Assembly (NCBI RefSeq): GCF_028009165.1
Contig: NC_079241.1
Coordinates: 2,852,001-2,916,000 of the forward strand
Direction: 5' to 3'
DNA from: Akanthomyces muscarius
Lineage: Eukaryota; Ascomycota; Sordariomycetes; Hypocreales; Cordycipitaceae
Length of the DNA stretch: 64,000 nt
How positions within the stretch are numbered: position 1 is the stretch's first letter; each line of letters opens with the position of its first letter. A program made the translations under genes and the position numbers. The notes under the pieces are model-generated. The model ran no database searches and was not told the origin of the DNA. It saw nothing but the letters and a program-made list of their open reading frames with translations. Positions 1-11,177 of this stretch are shown here, in pieces.

Positions 1-2550
1 CGAGCCTTTTTTCTTTTTATAGCCCCATTGCGCTGTAAGCCATCATGTGTCTGGTGTTGGTGTGCAAGACAACTCTCCGTGTGTTTCAACGGCAAAACAC
101 AAAAATAGCGCCCATCGTACCGAGTCAACAAGATGCCCGAGGCTATTCTTGACTCGAGTGGCTGAGTCTGAGTGGGAAGCGTACTGGTAAGGTGGTAAGA
201 GACGGTCGTGAGCGTCGTACTCTAGCCAGCAGCTACGCCCAATGTGGTCTAGCGAGGTGTCGCCAGGCACGGCCCGGGTTGGTCGAGAGGGTGTCGAGTC
301 CCACTTTCTCTAGCACCCCACCTTGCACACTTTTTACCAACCGCGTTAATGACGCGTTGCTTTCGCGCCAGTCGCGTTTCACGGCGACGTTCAGACACCA
401 GCGCATTCCCACATTCTTTTTTTCTCTCTGGCGTGCAGGCTGCCTTGGGGCTGGCACCAATAGTGGCGATGCATCCTTTACGACGCAGCGAATGTCGAGT
501 CCGAAGCAGCCCTCTCCTCGGGCCATTTCTTTACAATGGTCTCTTTTTTTTTTTTGGTGCTCACGGAAACCGACCTAGTCCGCTCAAACCGACCATTACG
601 CTCTAACAAAAGCCACGAAAAAAAGCAAGGGAAAAAGTTGCATTGGTGCATCTGTAGACGGGGCGGGGAGGCGTAATTGGAAGCACACATGACCGATTTA
701 GGGCCGGGCAGTGATGGGAAGATGCAATCTGTCTGGCTACGGAACTTGTTGGGGTGCCGGCGAGGGTTGCAGCCAACCACCCTCCTTCGCCGCGGGTCGC
801 AATTGCACACACAGACACACTCCTGCCGCAACCTTTTTTGACAACGGCCGCTGCCGGGATGAGACATCGGGACATGACGGTGTGCCAGCAACCCAGAGCC
901 AAGGAAATCGGCAAAAAGCAACGACGAGGAAATTTCGACAAATGGGACAGTGGCATACAGAGACAACTGACGAGATGTGCCGAGTCGACGTCGCATTTTA
1001 GACTGGTGACTGGGTGGGGACTTGCACCTTGTTTTCTGTAGCTGAGTGCTCGACACCAATGGTCTCAGAGTGTGCTTGACCGCCGTCGACAATTGAGGTC
1101 CAAAAGGCAAGTCATGTAGATTGGCCCACCACGGGCACGCCCGTAGGCTACGGAGCTAGCTTGGTCTTTCTTCCAACGATCAAACACTCGTGAGCAAAGG
1201 AATGATAGTAGTCAGACTGTAAGACTCGGAATTAATCGAGGCATCAGATGATGTCTGGCGTGTGGTGGTGGTGTGGCGCACGTTCCGGCCGGCCGCCATG
1301 CGGCATGAACGGTGGGATATGGGGCGGGAGGTACGGGAGCGCATCCCATGGGGTTCATGGACGAGATATCGATTTTTGCCATTATTGTATAAAAGATGGC
1401 CGTATTGACGATGCGACCGAGATTAGGGTGGCCTGGTAATTTGGCGGTAAAATTGGACAATGAGGCTTAGACCACTTGGTAGCAGACATCAGGGTCCTGC
1501 GACACATTGATTGTCTGTCGTAGTTGCTAGTCCAGCCATGTCATTCTGACTGTCCGCGACTGCTCTCTGGCCGTCCGTTGCTGCACCAAACTGTGCTACA
1601 TTGTCCCGAGAAACAAAACAAAAGTACTCGGTACAACAAAAACAATGTCTCTGGGTGAATCTCTGGCCGGGGCTCTCAGGGTCCCCGCGAAAAGAAAGGG
1701 ACCTTGGAGGGGCGCTCCGTCCATCTACTGGTACGGCAGCTCCCCGGAGCGAATGCAGCATGCACGTTGAGCTGGGGGCAGCCCCTGGATGGATGAATTG
1801 GATGTCTTGTTCATCGTTCGTGGCGGTTAATCAACTGGGACGTGCAATGCTGGCCTCTGGGGGTCGTTGGGGGCAAGCATGGGGGGAGAGGGGAAGAGGG
1901 CTTGCAGGCCAGGCAGGACCCGGTTCACCGCATTTACATGATTACTCCCAGGGCCGCGCAGCGCTAGCGAGAAAAGGACCCTGGATGCGACCGGTTCCTT
2001 ATTTTGTTTTGTCGCTAGGCAGCTGGTCAAGCCGGGGGATGGATAGGAGGAAGCCGGTGGTCGTGGCGAGCACCCGGCGCGGACGACCAAGGTGCTAAAA
2101 AGTATTTGCGTCGTTGGTGAGAAAATAAAATAAAAAGCCAACCTCGACCGACTTTCGCTTCTCTGGCCCAAGTGGAGCGCTCTGCCAGCCTCCCCCTGCT
2201 AGCTCCAGTGGATGATAGCGCTGGAGGAGCAAAAAGGTGGCAGGTGGCAGCGGTGGCATGGTGGGTGCAGCGACTTGCAGCGATGATAGTGAGTGGCCAG
2301 TGGGCTTGCCGGCTGGATTTACAGTGGATAAGACCCGCTGGAGACTGTGAGCAGCGTCCCCTGGCGCGCCCCCTGTCGCTGGTGCAATGTACCTACTTGC
2401 GCTGGCAAGATACCCCGGCTGGATGAGACGGGGTACCTCTGTGGCCGGGTGAGGTACTTCCCGTGGCTCTGCGCTTCTGCAGCGGCCCCACCAACTCAAC
2501 AGACCAACTGGCAGCCTGTTTCTGATCACGCAAAGTCACTGAGCAAGTCG
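1..2550. other. Left-end intergenic region, no gene seen
   Basis: Short open frames occur on both strands, but none has a convincing composition, a domain or a splice-linked extension. The stretch is mixed in composition with several G/C-rich patches. It is probably intergenic sequence and distal promoter of the gene that starts at 3462. Confidence 0.5.
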
Positions 2551-2559
2551 CTTTTCCAC

Positions 2560-3461
2560 AAGAGACAAGTCACTTTTCAAGACAGGACCAATCCCCCCCC
2601 CCATCCAGCCATCCACCCATCTGGCCCCCTTCTGCCCAAGCAGTGCAAGCACCAAGGTATCCTCGCCCATGCCCGCTCGCCTGCGCTTGCGACCCATCCC
2701 TCCTCCATCCTCTCCTCCTCGTCCCTCGTCCTCCCGATTCACCACCCCATTCCAGTCCTTCTTTCTTTTGCGCCCAACCCGTCACCACGAATCCGACAAC
2801 GCTGTGGAGTGCCTCCTTGCCTCGATTCTCATATCAAGAGATACTTGCGACGACGACAATTTTATTTTCGCTTCCTCTCCGACCGAACTCTCGCTCCATC
2901 ACGCCACGCGCGCGTCGCAACTGTTCCGTCAGCGCAAACGCTCACCTTGGCCTCACCGCGCAGTCTCTCGCGAGCCTTCCCACGACTTGCGCCCCCTATT
3001 ACGGGCGCAGCGCCTTCGATTGCGCTTAGCACGAGTCTACATCTGCTTTGCCTGTTATCGCGACATACATTTCCAACGATTGAAAGACATCTTCGCATGT
3101 GTGCCAGGCCTGGCTCCGTTGCTTAGGCTCATCGCAGCTGCGCTATTCTTGTCGCTGTCTGTCGACAGCGTTCCAGCCGCGACTCAGTCGCCGTTGCTCG
3201 GCCCTCTCTGATCCAGAACGGCCGTCGCAGTGCTGTAGAGAACAAGTGCGCATTCCAAGACAACGTCTTTCTTCTTTGCGCGCTTCCACGACCCATTGTC
3301 CGGCTCTTCTGGCTTGCTTTTTTCCTGCGACACCTGCGTCAGACTTGCTTATTTTTCTGGTCTCGTTTCCCGACAACTAGCCCACCTGCCCCATACTTGA
3401 CCAGCAGGACCCCGAAAGCCTCCTGCGTCGCTTGCATACCATCCCACCTCGCACCCCCGCC
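2560..3461 (+). promoter_or_regulatory. Pyrimidine-rich promoter/5' leader
   Basis: About 900 bases directly upstream of the gene at 3462 are strongly C/T-rich on the plus strand, with CCATCC, CTCCTC and TTCC runs. Such tracts are common around transcription starts and in long 5' leaders of filamentous fungi. Overlapping frames here translate to Ser/Pro/Arg-rich low-complexity sequence, which the C/T bias alone explains. Role inferred from position and composition. Confidence 0.45.
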
Positions 3462-5381
3462 ATGCATCGCCCCTTGCGCCCATCTGCGGCCCAGCCGTTG
3501 CGCTCAAATATGCCCTGCACCCCCGAGCCCTCGACCGCCGCAGAGCCCGCTACCGCTCTTCCTCCTCCTCCTCAGTCGCCCGCCAGACCGCGATTTCGCC
3601 TCCGGAAACGAACAGCCTCGAATCTCTCGGCTCCGACCAAGCAATTCCTGGCCTCCGTCGCCGCTGCTGATGTCCCCATCCCGAGCATCGAAGAGCCTAG
3701 TGTGCTGGACGAAGACATGATCGACTCTGCCTACCCTTCCATCTCTGGCGACATTGAACAAATCGACTTTTACCATTCCGCGCGGCCAACCTTTTCCAAG
3801 CGCAACTTTTCGCCACCCAAGACCCCCTTGCCTGGCGTGGTGCCTCTTCTCGAGCCCCATCAGTTCCCCGATTGGTCCCTGGGCAGCACCCTCGGTAGCC
3901 TGGAATCCAGCCCAGACTACGAATCCAGTCGCCCATCTACTGCGCGATCGACGCAGACAAGCTCTTCTCTCTTTAGCAGATATTCGGTAGCCTCAGAGGA
4001 GCTGAGCCAATGCGTCAGCCCCGAGACTGAGTTGACCGACCGTTTCGGCAGCTTTCTTTCTGCTGAGGATGCGCATCGCGCTACCAAACCCCGTCCCGCC
4101 TCTATTAGAACCAGGAAAGCCCCTTGGACCCGAGCCATGAGCCACCACCTGTGGGCAACTTACATGATCTATCTGCAAGACCCCAAGGTGACCCCATTTC
4201 GGATCGGCAAGAGTGGCATTCCCCCTCACGGCGTCTGTCTCAGAGTCGCTCGCGAAGCTAAGCGAAGCTGGCGACGATCAAAGCCGTCTACGCAACCTCC
4301 AAGAAGCCGCAATACGACGCCCACGGCAGCATCTCTCCGGCCTGCCTCGCAGTGGCCCCATACCTGCGCTGCCACCCGCGGCCACCTGCGCGAACTGTGC
4401 AAGACAAGCACCGGCTCAGCCGCGCGCATCAATCGCTACAACGCCAACAGCCCGACACCGTTTGGCAGAACCGCCAGTCGCTACTGGAATCGCCGCTCTG
4501 CGCCACCGAAGCAGCAACACTCTGTCTTTTCCGGGTCCGAAATGGCCATGTCTCTGAGCATGAGCACAAGCGAGTCTATGCAGCCGCATGGACCTTTGGC
4601 GCGACTGGGTGCGTTACGATACGACGCCAACTCTACCGCTCCACCGCCTTCTCTCGACACAGAACCCGCACCTCTACTTGCAGACCGCGCGTCGCTAGGC
4701 TCCCCCTTTGTCGTCAAGAGCTGTGGTCCCAGCGTCTCCAACACGCTTGGGGATCCTTTTGGCCTCTCCGAGGCGCCTGTACGCCAGAACCAGACGACCG
4801 GAGCCCGGAACCGCAGCCTAGGGTCACCAGCCAGGCTAGTCCAGAGCAAGCCGAGCTCCCAGAAGCGGCGTCAGGCGGTGCTGGAACCCCGCCGGCGCAA
4901 GCGTCCCAGCCTGGGCAACGACTTTTGGACGGACCCGTCTGACAATCATGATGGCAGCTCGCATGCCTTTGCCGAGTTTTGCTCCACAGCGTCGCGCGAT
5001 CGCGACGGCCTGTTTGTGCCTCGCGCCAACCTTCAGCAGCTCTTTGACAGCGCCGCTTCGCAACCCTCTGGTCCGCTGTACTCGGCCCTCAGCGGCCCGA
5101 TGACTGTACAGCCAACGCTGCGCAATGACCCGGCCGCGCGTCTAGGCTCGCCCTTTGCCATGGCCAGCACGAGCCAGTCGTTTCCGAACCGCTTCTCGAG
5201 CCCAGGCCGCATTGAGATGAGCGCCCTGCGCCGGCCCTACGCGACGGTCCAGGAGAGCAATGCTGCGGAGAGCAGCAAGAACAACAGCTCTCTGGCGGAT
5301 CGCCTGGCCTACGTCGATGAGCGTCTTCGGTCAATCAACCGCCCTGAAGAGGAGCCCCGCCGCTCCCAGTCGCCGCAGTGA
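3462..5381 (+). CDS. Conserved Ser/Pro-rich fungal protein of unknown function (639 aa)
   Basis: A single uninterrupted frame of 639 residues. The start is the ATG at 3462 in a GCCATG context; an in-frame TTG 30 bases earlier is not a plausible eukaryotic start. The protein is largely disordered, rich in Ser, Pro and Arg. One compact segment at about residues 223-265 stands out (TRAMSHHLWATYMIYLQDP, then FRIGKSGIPPHGVCLRVARE). It has the alternating hydrophobic and basic pattern of a small helical domain and is followed by a second ordered patch, QWPHTCAATRGHLRELC. These two blocks look like the constrained core. A nuclear or regulatory protein is possible, but no catalytic or named DNA-binding motif is visible and I do not assign a function. 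The basic stretch near residue 475 (RRRKRP) could be a nuclear localisation signal. Confidence 0.8.
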   Translation: MHRPLRPSAAQPLRSNMPCTPEPSTAAEPATALPPPPQSPARPRFRLRKRTASNLSAPTKQFLASVAAADVPIPSIEEPSVLDEDMIDSAYPSISGDIEQIDFYHSARPTFSKRNFSPPKTPLPGVVPLLEPHQFPDWSLGSTLGSLESSPDYESSRPSTARSTQTSSSLFSRYSVASEELSQCVSPETELTDRFGSFLSAEDAHRATKPRPASIRTRKAPWTRAMSHHLWATYMIYLQDPKVTPFRIGKSGIPPHGVCLRVAREAKRSWRRSKPSTQPPRSRNTTPTAASLRPASQWPHTCAATRGHLRELCKTSTGSAARINRYNANSPTPFGRTASRYWNRRSAPPKQQHSVFSGSEMAMSLSMSTSESMQPHGPLARLGALRYDANSTAPPPSLDTEPAPLLADRASLGSPFVVKSCGPSVSNTLGDPFGLSEAPVRQNQTTGARNRSLGSPARLVQSKPSSQKRRQAVLEPRRRKRPSLGNDFWTDPSDNHDGSSHAFAEFCSTASRDRDGLFVPRANLQQLFDSAASQPSGPLYSALSGPMTVQPTLRNDPAARLGSPFAMASTSQSFPNRFSSPGRIEMSALRRPYATVQESNAAESSKNNSSLADRLAYVDERLRSINRPEEEPRRSQSPQ

Positions 5382-6564
5382 GATATGACACGCTACTGCC
5401 GACATTTACACACACACCACACACACACGGCGTTTACTTCAGATCTATCCATATAACACATGATGATTTGACGCACACGGTGGGCATATAGACCTGCAGA
5501 AAACGACCAATCTGCACCGTATCTTGACTGGCATCGACCTCCCCATCACCTCGACAAAATAGGACTCGGTGAATACACCAGTCCCTGTTCTATTTACTAA
5601 AGAAGAACGACTCTGTCCGTTTCGGCTTGCCTTGTTTACTTTTTCGAATCATCGAAAGATTTCGATGGCTATGGGAAGTGAAGGCCCACTTTGACGATGT
5701 TTATGACTTTAATGACGACGATTTGTTTTTTCTATACAAGAGCGATTGGCTGTTTGATTTGATCGCTGATTTTATTTATTTTTGAATCTTTTCTTTCTGC
5801 CTAATGTACAGCAATCTACCCCGGCCACTCCTCAAGCAGCTTATATCAACTACTTGCTGCACGGCGGTTTTGGGGTAGATGCTTTTCTATAAGGGTTTTC
5901 TTTTTCTTTTTATTATATATTGGGATTGGAGGCGAAGACAAAGGACAAAGACCGGCAAAAAAAAGATTGCTTGATGAGGATTATGATGTTTATGAGTTCT
6001 TTTGTTCTTTTTCTTATTCTTTTATTTTTTTTTATCTTATTTAACAATGTCTTGGTACAATACCGGGACACATATTATGAAAACGCTTTATACATTTAAC
6101 CTCTGGAGCTTCGTCATTCATCTATCATGTGATTATTTTCTAATACTCGGCATTCCTTCGAAAGCGATATCATATGTATACGGGGCCGGGAATAAGGCTC
6201 TGCTAATGAGAGCCTGTTGTGCATTGGTGACAATCTCGAAACCCAAACCGCTTGGCGGCAAGCCAAAAAGAATTGGACTACAAGGCACGCTGCTGAGAGT
6301 TGCTCGCAACACAGGCATGAGAATATAAACAGGTTTAAATATTACAGCTGCTATGATGAAAAGAAAACGCCCTCCCTCTGCGGATGGGAAATCTGGTTGC
6401 CTGATACGCAGCAGGGTGCAATCGGTCTGCTGCTGTCCTCTCCTTTCTACCATGGCGGCTCCAGTAGACACAACGTCAAAACCATCGACAACCATGTCTT
6501 GAAAAAGAGTAGCCCATTTCGCTCATGACGGATTCGCCCAATTGATGCCACTCGACCCCGGTCA
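5382..6564. other. Intergenic, 3' flanks of convergent genes
   Basis: A/T-rich sequence between two converging genes. It starts with a CA-rich tract at about 5410-5428 and contains long T runs near 5905 and 6005-6035. No open frame has coding character. It probably holds the 3' untranslated regions and polyadenylation signals of both genes. Confidence 0.5.
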
Positions 6565-8040
6565 TCATCCGCGACTCACACTACGAGCACGGTCATGCCC
6601 AAACCTGGACACGAGCGGCCTTGTACTCCCACCACCACCGCTCACCGTCCGCGACAGCGCACTCGTCGGTGGTGGTGGTGGCGGCGGCGGCGGCCTCAAG
6701 CTCGTCGTCGGCACGTACGTATACTCGGCCGCCGCCTCCAGCGCCCTGTACTCGTCCGCCCACTCCCTCTCCCACTGCCTCGTGTCGTCGTCGCTCTCGT
6801 CGTCGTCCTCGTCGTCCTCCTCCGGCGGCGCGAGGTCCAGCATCGACCCCGTCTCGGCGGCGCGCAGCCCGCTCGACGCGTGCGGGCACGGGTCCTGGCC
6901 GACCGCCGCGCGGTGCGAGTGGAACGAGCACTCGCGGAAGCCAAACACGCGCTTGTCGTTGCGCAGGGCGTTGGCGGGGATGCGCAGCTGCGGGTTCTTG
7001 AAACGCATGTCGAGGCCCGCGCCGCGCATGCTGCGCACGTGCGTGGCGTAGTCGGCCCTGAACTCGGGCAGCGCGTCCAGCATGCTGTGCAGGCGCGCGG
7101 GATCGCACACGGCCGATGCCGACGAGGACGATGCGGACGCGGTGCGCTGATGGAGCCTCCTGCCCGTCGTTGGTGGTCCTGCTGCGGTTGATGTTGTTGC
7201 TGTGGCCCCGTGCTGCCCGTGGTTCAGGTGCCAGGCGACGGTCAGGGAAAAGGCCGCCATGGCGACGGCCCAGCGGCGCAGGCGCACGGCATGGCGCGCC
7301 TCGCACCGCGTGTACAGGTAGGCAATGACGCTGGGGGCAATGTCCCAGTCGCAGCGCAGGTACAGGTCCTGGATGGCGTCCATGGCCAGGTCCTGCAGTG
7401 CGAGCAGGCCCAGGTGCGCCGCAAAGAGGTGCAGGCGGACGAGCGCCCAGTGCAGCAGCTGCGTGGCCTCGCCGCCGTCGCCGTGGGCGAGGACGGCCGT
7501 GTCGTCGAGGAACGAGCGAAACGACGAGGGCGAGTGCAGCCACTCGACAAAGAGGCCAAACATGGTGGTGGACTCGCCCGGCAGCCACAGCGTGATGGGG
7601 CGGTACGTGTGGAAGCCGTCGCCCGAGGAGGACGAGGACGACAGGGAGTGCCGAGAGGAGCCGGCCATGGGCGACGAGTGCGTCTTTTGCTGCAGCTGGT
7701 CGCGGAAGAACGGGCTCGCGGCGCAGAGAAGCCGGCGGTTGACGACAAAGGCCTGGCGCTTGCGCCCGACGAGCACCGTCGTCATCTCGCTCACGGCCGA
7801 GGTGCTCTGGCTGCGCGCGTGCGACGACGACGTTGCAGCTGCGCTTCTGCCGAATGAAGCAGCCGAGCTGGCCGTGCGGCCGAGCTTTGCGGTTGTGGTG
7901 GTGAGCGGCGGCGTCGAGTTGGAGTGCTGATGGCCACGGCCGCCGGTGGTGCGGCTTCGGGTGACACCCACCGCGGCCGGCTTCTTTCCCGGAACAAAGC
8001 CCGCTTTCTGAGATTCTTCTGTTTTCGCCTGCATGCTCAT
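6565..8040 (-). CDS. BTB/POZ-domain protein (491 aa)
   Basis: Start taken at the ATG at 8040 (MSMQAKTEES); the open frame continues upstream only to a TTG. After a basic Ser/Thr-rich N-terminus comes a BTB/POZ-like segment at about residues 84-190. It begins SEMTTVLVGRKRQAFVVNRR and continues LLCAASPFFRDQL, the typical beta-strand then 'hxxxLxxxSxxF' pattern in which an element is buried and an adaptor interface forms. A Ser-rich loop splits this core before LPGESTTMFGLFVEWL. The C-terminal third carries a very acidic run (about 15 Asp/Glu) and a run of nine prolines. Fungal proteins of this type are common and mostly uncharacterised; BTB domains mediate dimerisation or cullin-3 binding, but no partner can be named here. 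The gene is very G/C-rich, which also creates long shadow frames on both strands. Confidence 0.75.
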   Translation of the reverse strand: MSMQAKTEESQKAGFVPGKKPAAVGVTRSRTTGGRGHQHSNSTPPLTTTTAKLGRTASSAASFGRSAAATSSSHARSQSTSAVSEMTTVLVGRKRQAFVVNRRLLCAASPFFRDQLQQKTHSSPMAGSSRHSLSSSSSSGDGFHTYRPITLWLPGESTTMFGLFVEWLHSPSSFRSFLDDTAVLAHGDGGEATQLLHWALVRLHLFAAHLGLLALQDLAMDAIQDLYLRCDWDIAPSVIAYLYTRCEARHAVRLRRWAVAMAAFSLTVAWHLNHGQHGATATTSTAAGPPTTGRRLHQRTASASSSSASAVCDPARLHSMLDALPEFRADYATHVRSMRGAGLDMRFKNPQLRIPANALRNDKRVFGFRECSFHSHRAAVGQDPCPHASSGLRAAETGSMLDLAPPEEDDEDDDESDDDTRQWEREWADEYRALEAAAEYTYVPTTSLRPPPPPPPPPTSALSRTVSGGGGSTRPLVSRFGHDRARSVSRG

Positions 8041-11000
8041 GCTTCTTCTCGTCTGACCAACCCAGAAGAAATTTGCGGGAAACAAAAGGCGTTGATATAT
8101 GTTGAAGAAAGTTGGCCGGTATGTTGTCAATGCTGCGCGGGTGAAACAGCCCCGGGAAAGATGGGCAGCAACCGGAAATCGGCAACTACTTTGGCTAGTG
8201 GTGGTGGGAAGAAAATGACTACCCAACTCCGGATGAATACAATGGGCTTGTACAACGGTGGTCGTGTGGCTGCTTTCTTAATTTGCAGTCGAGGACATTG
8301 CCGCACGCAATGATGAGAAAATAAGAATAGAGAGAAAAGTGCCGGATCACCAAGAGGATCGCCATAGGATTATCTGGAGGTCATAATAAGAGGCACTACT
8401 AAACATGAGAAAGCGCACAGAAGATTTTCAAAAACAAAAGCCAGGGTACCCATGCTAGAGAGCCTCTTTCTTGCATTGTCGGGCACGCGGGTCCATTGCG
8501 ATCGACGCATTGAAAAAAAGGGACGGGGCATGGCCGACTGCTCTTCATGCCGCGCCATCGACGCAGCGCAGGGATCAACCGCTGGCTTTTTAACACGGCT
8601 AGTTCATGATTTCTTCACTGTAGTTCTTGAGATGTATCATGCCGTCAAGACTAGCTTGTCTACAAGAACGGGGGGGGGGAACTTGTCGAAGAAGGCTGCA
8701 GTGTGGACAAGGCTGGGTGATGATGACACATGGACCACCCGTGTGATGCGAGCGAGCCTTGCATATGCGCGGGCGCCATTCATCCTTTTCGGGTAATAGA
8801 AGAAGATACATGTTTTACAGTAGTACTCGTGCATGCAAGCCAGCCACCGGCTTCCAACCTGATTCTTTGCGGCGGGCCTCTTTGCCTCTATACGTAGACA
8901 CCAATAAAGCGGGCGATCATGACAGTCTGGGCGCAGCATGCATGTGGGTTCTGCCACGCTTCCTGGCGTTATTCTTGGATAATTGGACCGGCTTATGGTC
9001 ACTGGAGGAACAGACCGTTCCCCATCAAGGCTGCGACATGCCGAAACCTGTATCGCTCTCGCCACGGGCCGCCGTTCGGAGGGGCCAGTAGGGTTCCGGG
9101 GTTGTTGAAGTGGTCAACAGTGCGGGACGGCGAACCCACCGCCGTCCGGGTTTCATGGCGAGCCGGGGCGGCCACTCATGACACTGCCAATTGTCAAGGT
9201 TCCAGCGCAGTTCAAATTAGATGCATCATCAAGAAATGGTGCATTTGATAGCTCATCTGTTAGATAATACACAGTCATGCTCGTCTCGCTTGAGACTTGC
9301 TACATCACCTTGTGACTGCCGACAACAACTAAACCCGTCCGAGTACCAAATTTCCACCAGAAACCCCAGCTCAATCTCTAGCTGCGTCCCTGTTTTACTA
9401 GATTGTACATACAGGGAACATGCTGGCATGCACGTCAGAGAATCGCGGCAGCAAGTCTGGCTACAGGGTGCGACAGGCTCCCATTCTGGGTTAATGAGCC
9501 AGGAGTTTGCCCTGTTTCATCACCATGAGCTAGCGCGATTCCCTTTCTGCACGCTCGACACTGCTGCTCGCCGTGCTGAAAATAGCACCGAGATTGCATT
9601 ATGCGGGGGAAATCGCGCAACCTTTCCAAAAACAAAAATTTACTCGAGAGAGCTTGGGCATTAGCCTGATACACAAAGCGAGGAGCAGTAGCCGACGGTC
9701 CCAAGATGCCGGCTGGTGGCATTCTGCGCGTGGGTGTGTGTGTGCTTGATGCTAAAATGCGTGGATCGTTTTTTTCTTTTCCGGCGGACATGCCTGGAAA
9801 ACCCATCGTTACTTTTGCCGTGCATAGAGTCAATCTTGAATGCTAAAGCCTTGAAATGGAGTCCTTCGGCAAGCGGTGTGTCGCTTGGTGGCCAAGTCGC
9901 CAAGCAAGCACACTTACACGGCGCGAACCTAGCGCCGACGAGCAAGAGAACCACACGCAAAGAACTTGCAAACTAGAACAATGCCGCACATATCTGACAG
10001 CAAGCATGTTTAAATTTCTTGACCAGCCATCGTTTCCGAGCGGTCAGTGCGCCACGACACAAAACGCACAACATGCAGCATAGCCAACACCACCACCACC
10101 ACCGTAACCACCACCACCATTGTCACACCCCCCGTGAGCTCTCGCGCTGGGCTAGAAAAGAGAAAAACGTAGAAAATCAAAATCCTTCAGCTTATAGAGT
10201 GTTTAGCTTCTTGACTTCTTTCCCTCACCGTTTCTCAACTTGTCAGCGCCATCAGCCACCTCCCACCCTATGCAGATCGCCAGCATCACCAACTTCCTAA
10301 TCCCTGACCGTTCACAGCCACTAACGTGTTTCACATCCGTCCGCCTGACGAAGAAGATCCAATTCTAGCCTGCGACTAAGCCCGCGCCTCCCCTTCATCT
10401 CATCGAAAAGTTGCTGGTGGCGTAACTTGCATTTCTTCATCTTCCTCCGCTCCCCCTTCTCCCTTCGTATGTCTCGCATTTCTGCGCCCTGTGACCATGC
10501 CGTAGTACCGGCCCTCATCGTCAATGTCTGAGATGTAGGACCGCACCCACCAACGACATGGGATGGACGCCGCCATTTTCTACAGTGCACTGTTCATTGT
10601 CCTTTATTTTGATTATTTTACAAATTATAAATCATCTGTTCCGTGCTAGCGATAAGTGTTACTTCCCAAATAACCCCATTTTCCCCAAATGATAATCAAA
10701 GCTTATCAGCATTTTGCGCGTTGCTGTCAAACGCCCAGTTTTGCGCCATCCAAAAGCCATGATGTAAGCTAAAAAACAAATAAATAAATACAAAACAAGA
10801 AAAAAGTACCCCAGTGTCATGATTTCTCCCAAATTTTCGTCGTATCAGCTGTCCCAAGCCCGAGGCCGTTGCAACCACAGAAAACGGCTTCACGACTGCC
10901 TCGAGAAACAAAACTAAACGACGCCCATGTTCTGTATCCCTTCTGGTGGGCTAAATATAGCTCCCAACTCCCTTGTAGGCAATAAAGGTATCGTAGAATT

Positions 11001-11177
11001 TCAAGACGCAAATGTTCGATCAATCCAGCGCTCCATGGCCAATGCGTCATGTAGTCAGAGTTGCATCACGCAACACCACGCACATGGCAACCTCGTTTTT
11101 CGTCCTGGGCTCCATCGCAAATCCTTTGCAAACCAATCATCCGCATCGATAGCTATACATCTCTCTGGTCATTGTGC
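8041..11177. other. 3.1-kb intergenic region, no gene seen
   Basis: No frame shows coding character or a plausible splice-linked model. It contains a G run at about 8671-8680, a CAC/His-coding microsatellite near 10090-10120, and A/T-rich sequence at 10600-10800. The left part is probably the promoter of the BTB gene (minus strand) and the right end the 3' flank of the zinc-finger gene. Confidence 0.45.

Noticed and set aside
2347..3211. Overlapping Ser/Pro/Arg-rich frames upstream of the first gene
   Set aside because: Product of a pyrimidine-rich tract; no stable composition between frames and no splice link into 3462.
6595..7857. Plus-strand frames opposite the BTB gene
   Set aside because: Antisense shadows with Arg/Val/Gly-rich composition and no motif.
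6593..8185. Long frame (530 aa) overlapping the BTB gene on the same strand
   Set aside because: It is an out-of-frame shadow of a G/C-rich gene, full of Arg/Ala/Pro/His, with no domain; the BTB frame fits far better.
8671..8680. Poly-G run as an unusual element
   Set aside because: A ten-base homopolymer alone is not evidence for function.
10019..10300. His-rich short protein (HHHHHRNHHHHCH)
   Set aside because: Arises from a CAC microsatellite; begins at a TTG with only a weak internal ATG, and lacks any other feature.
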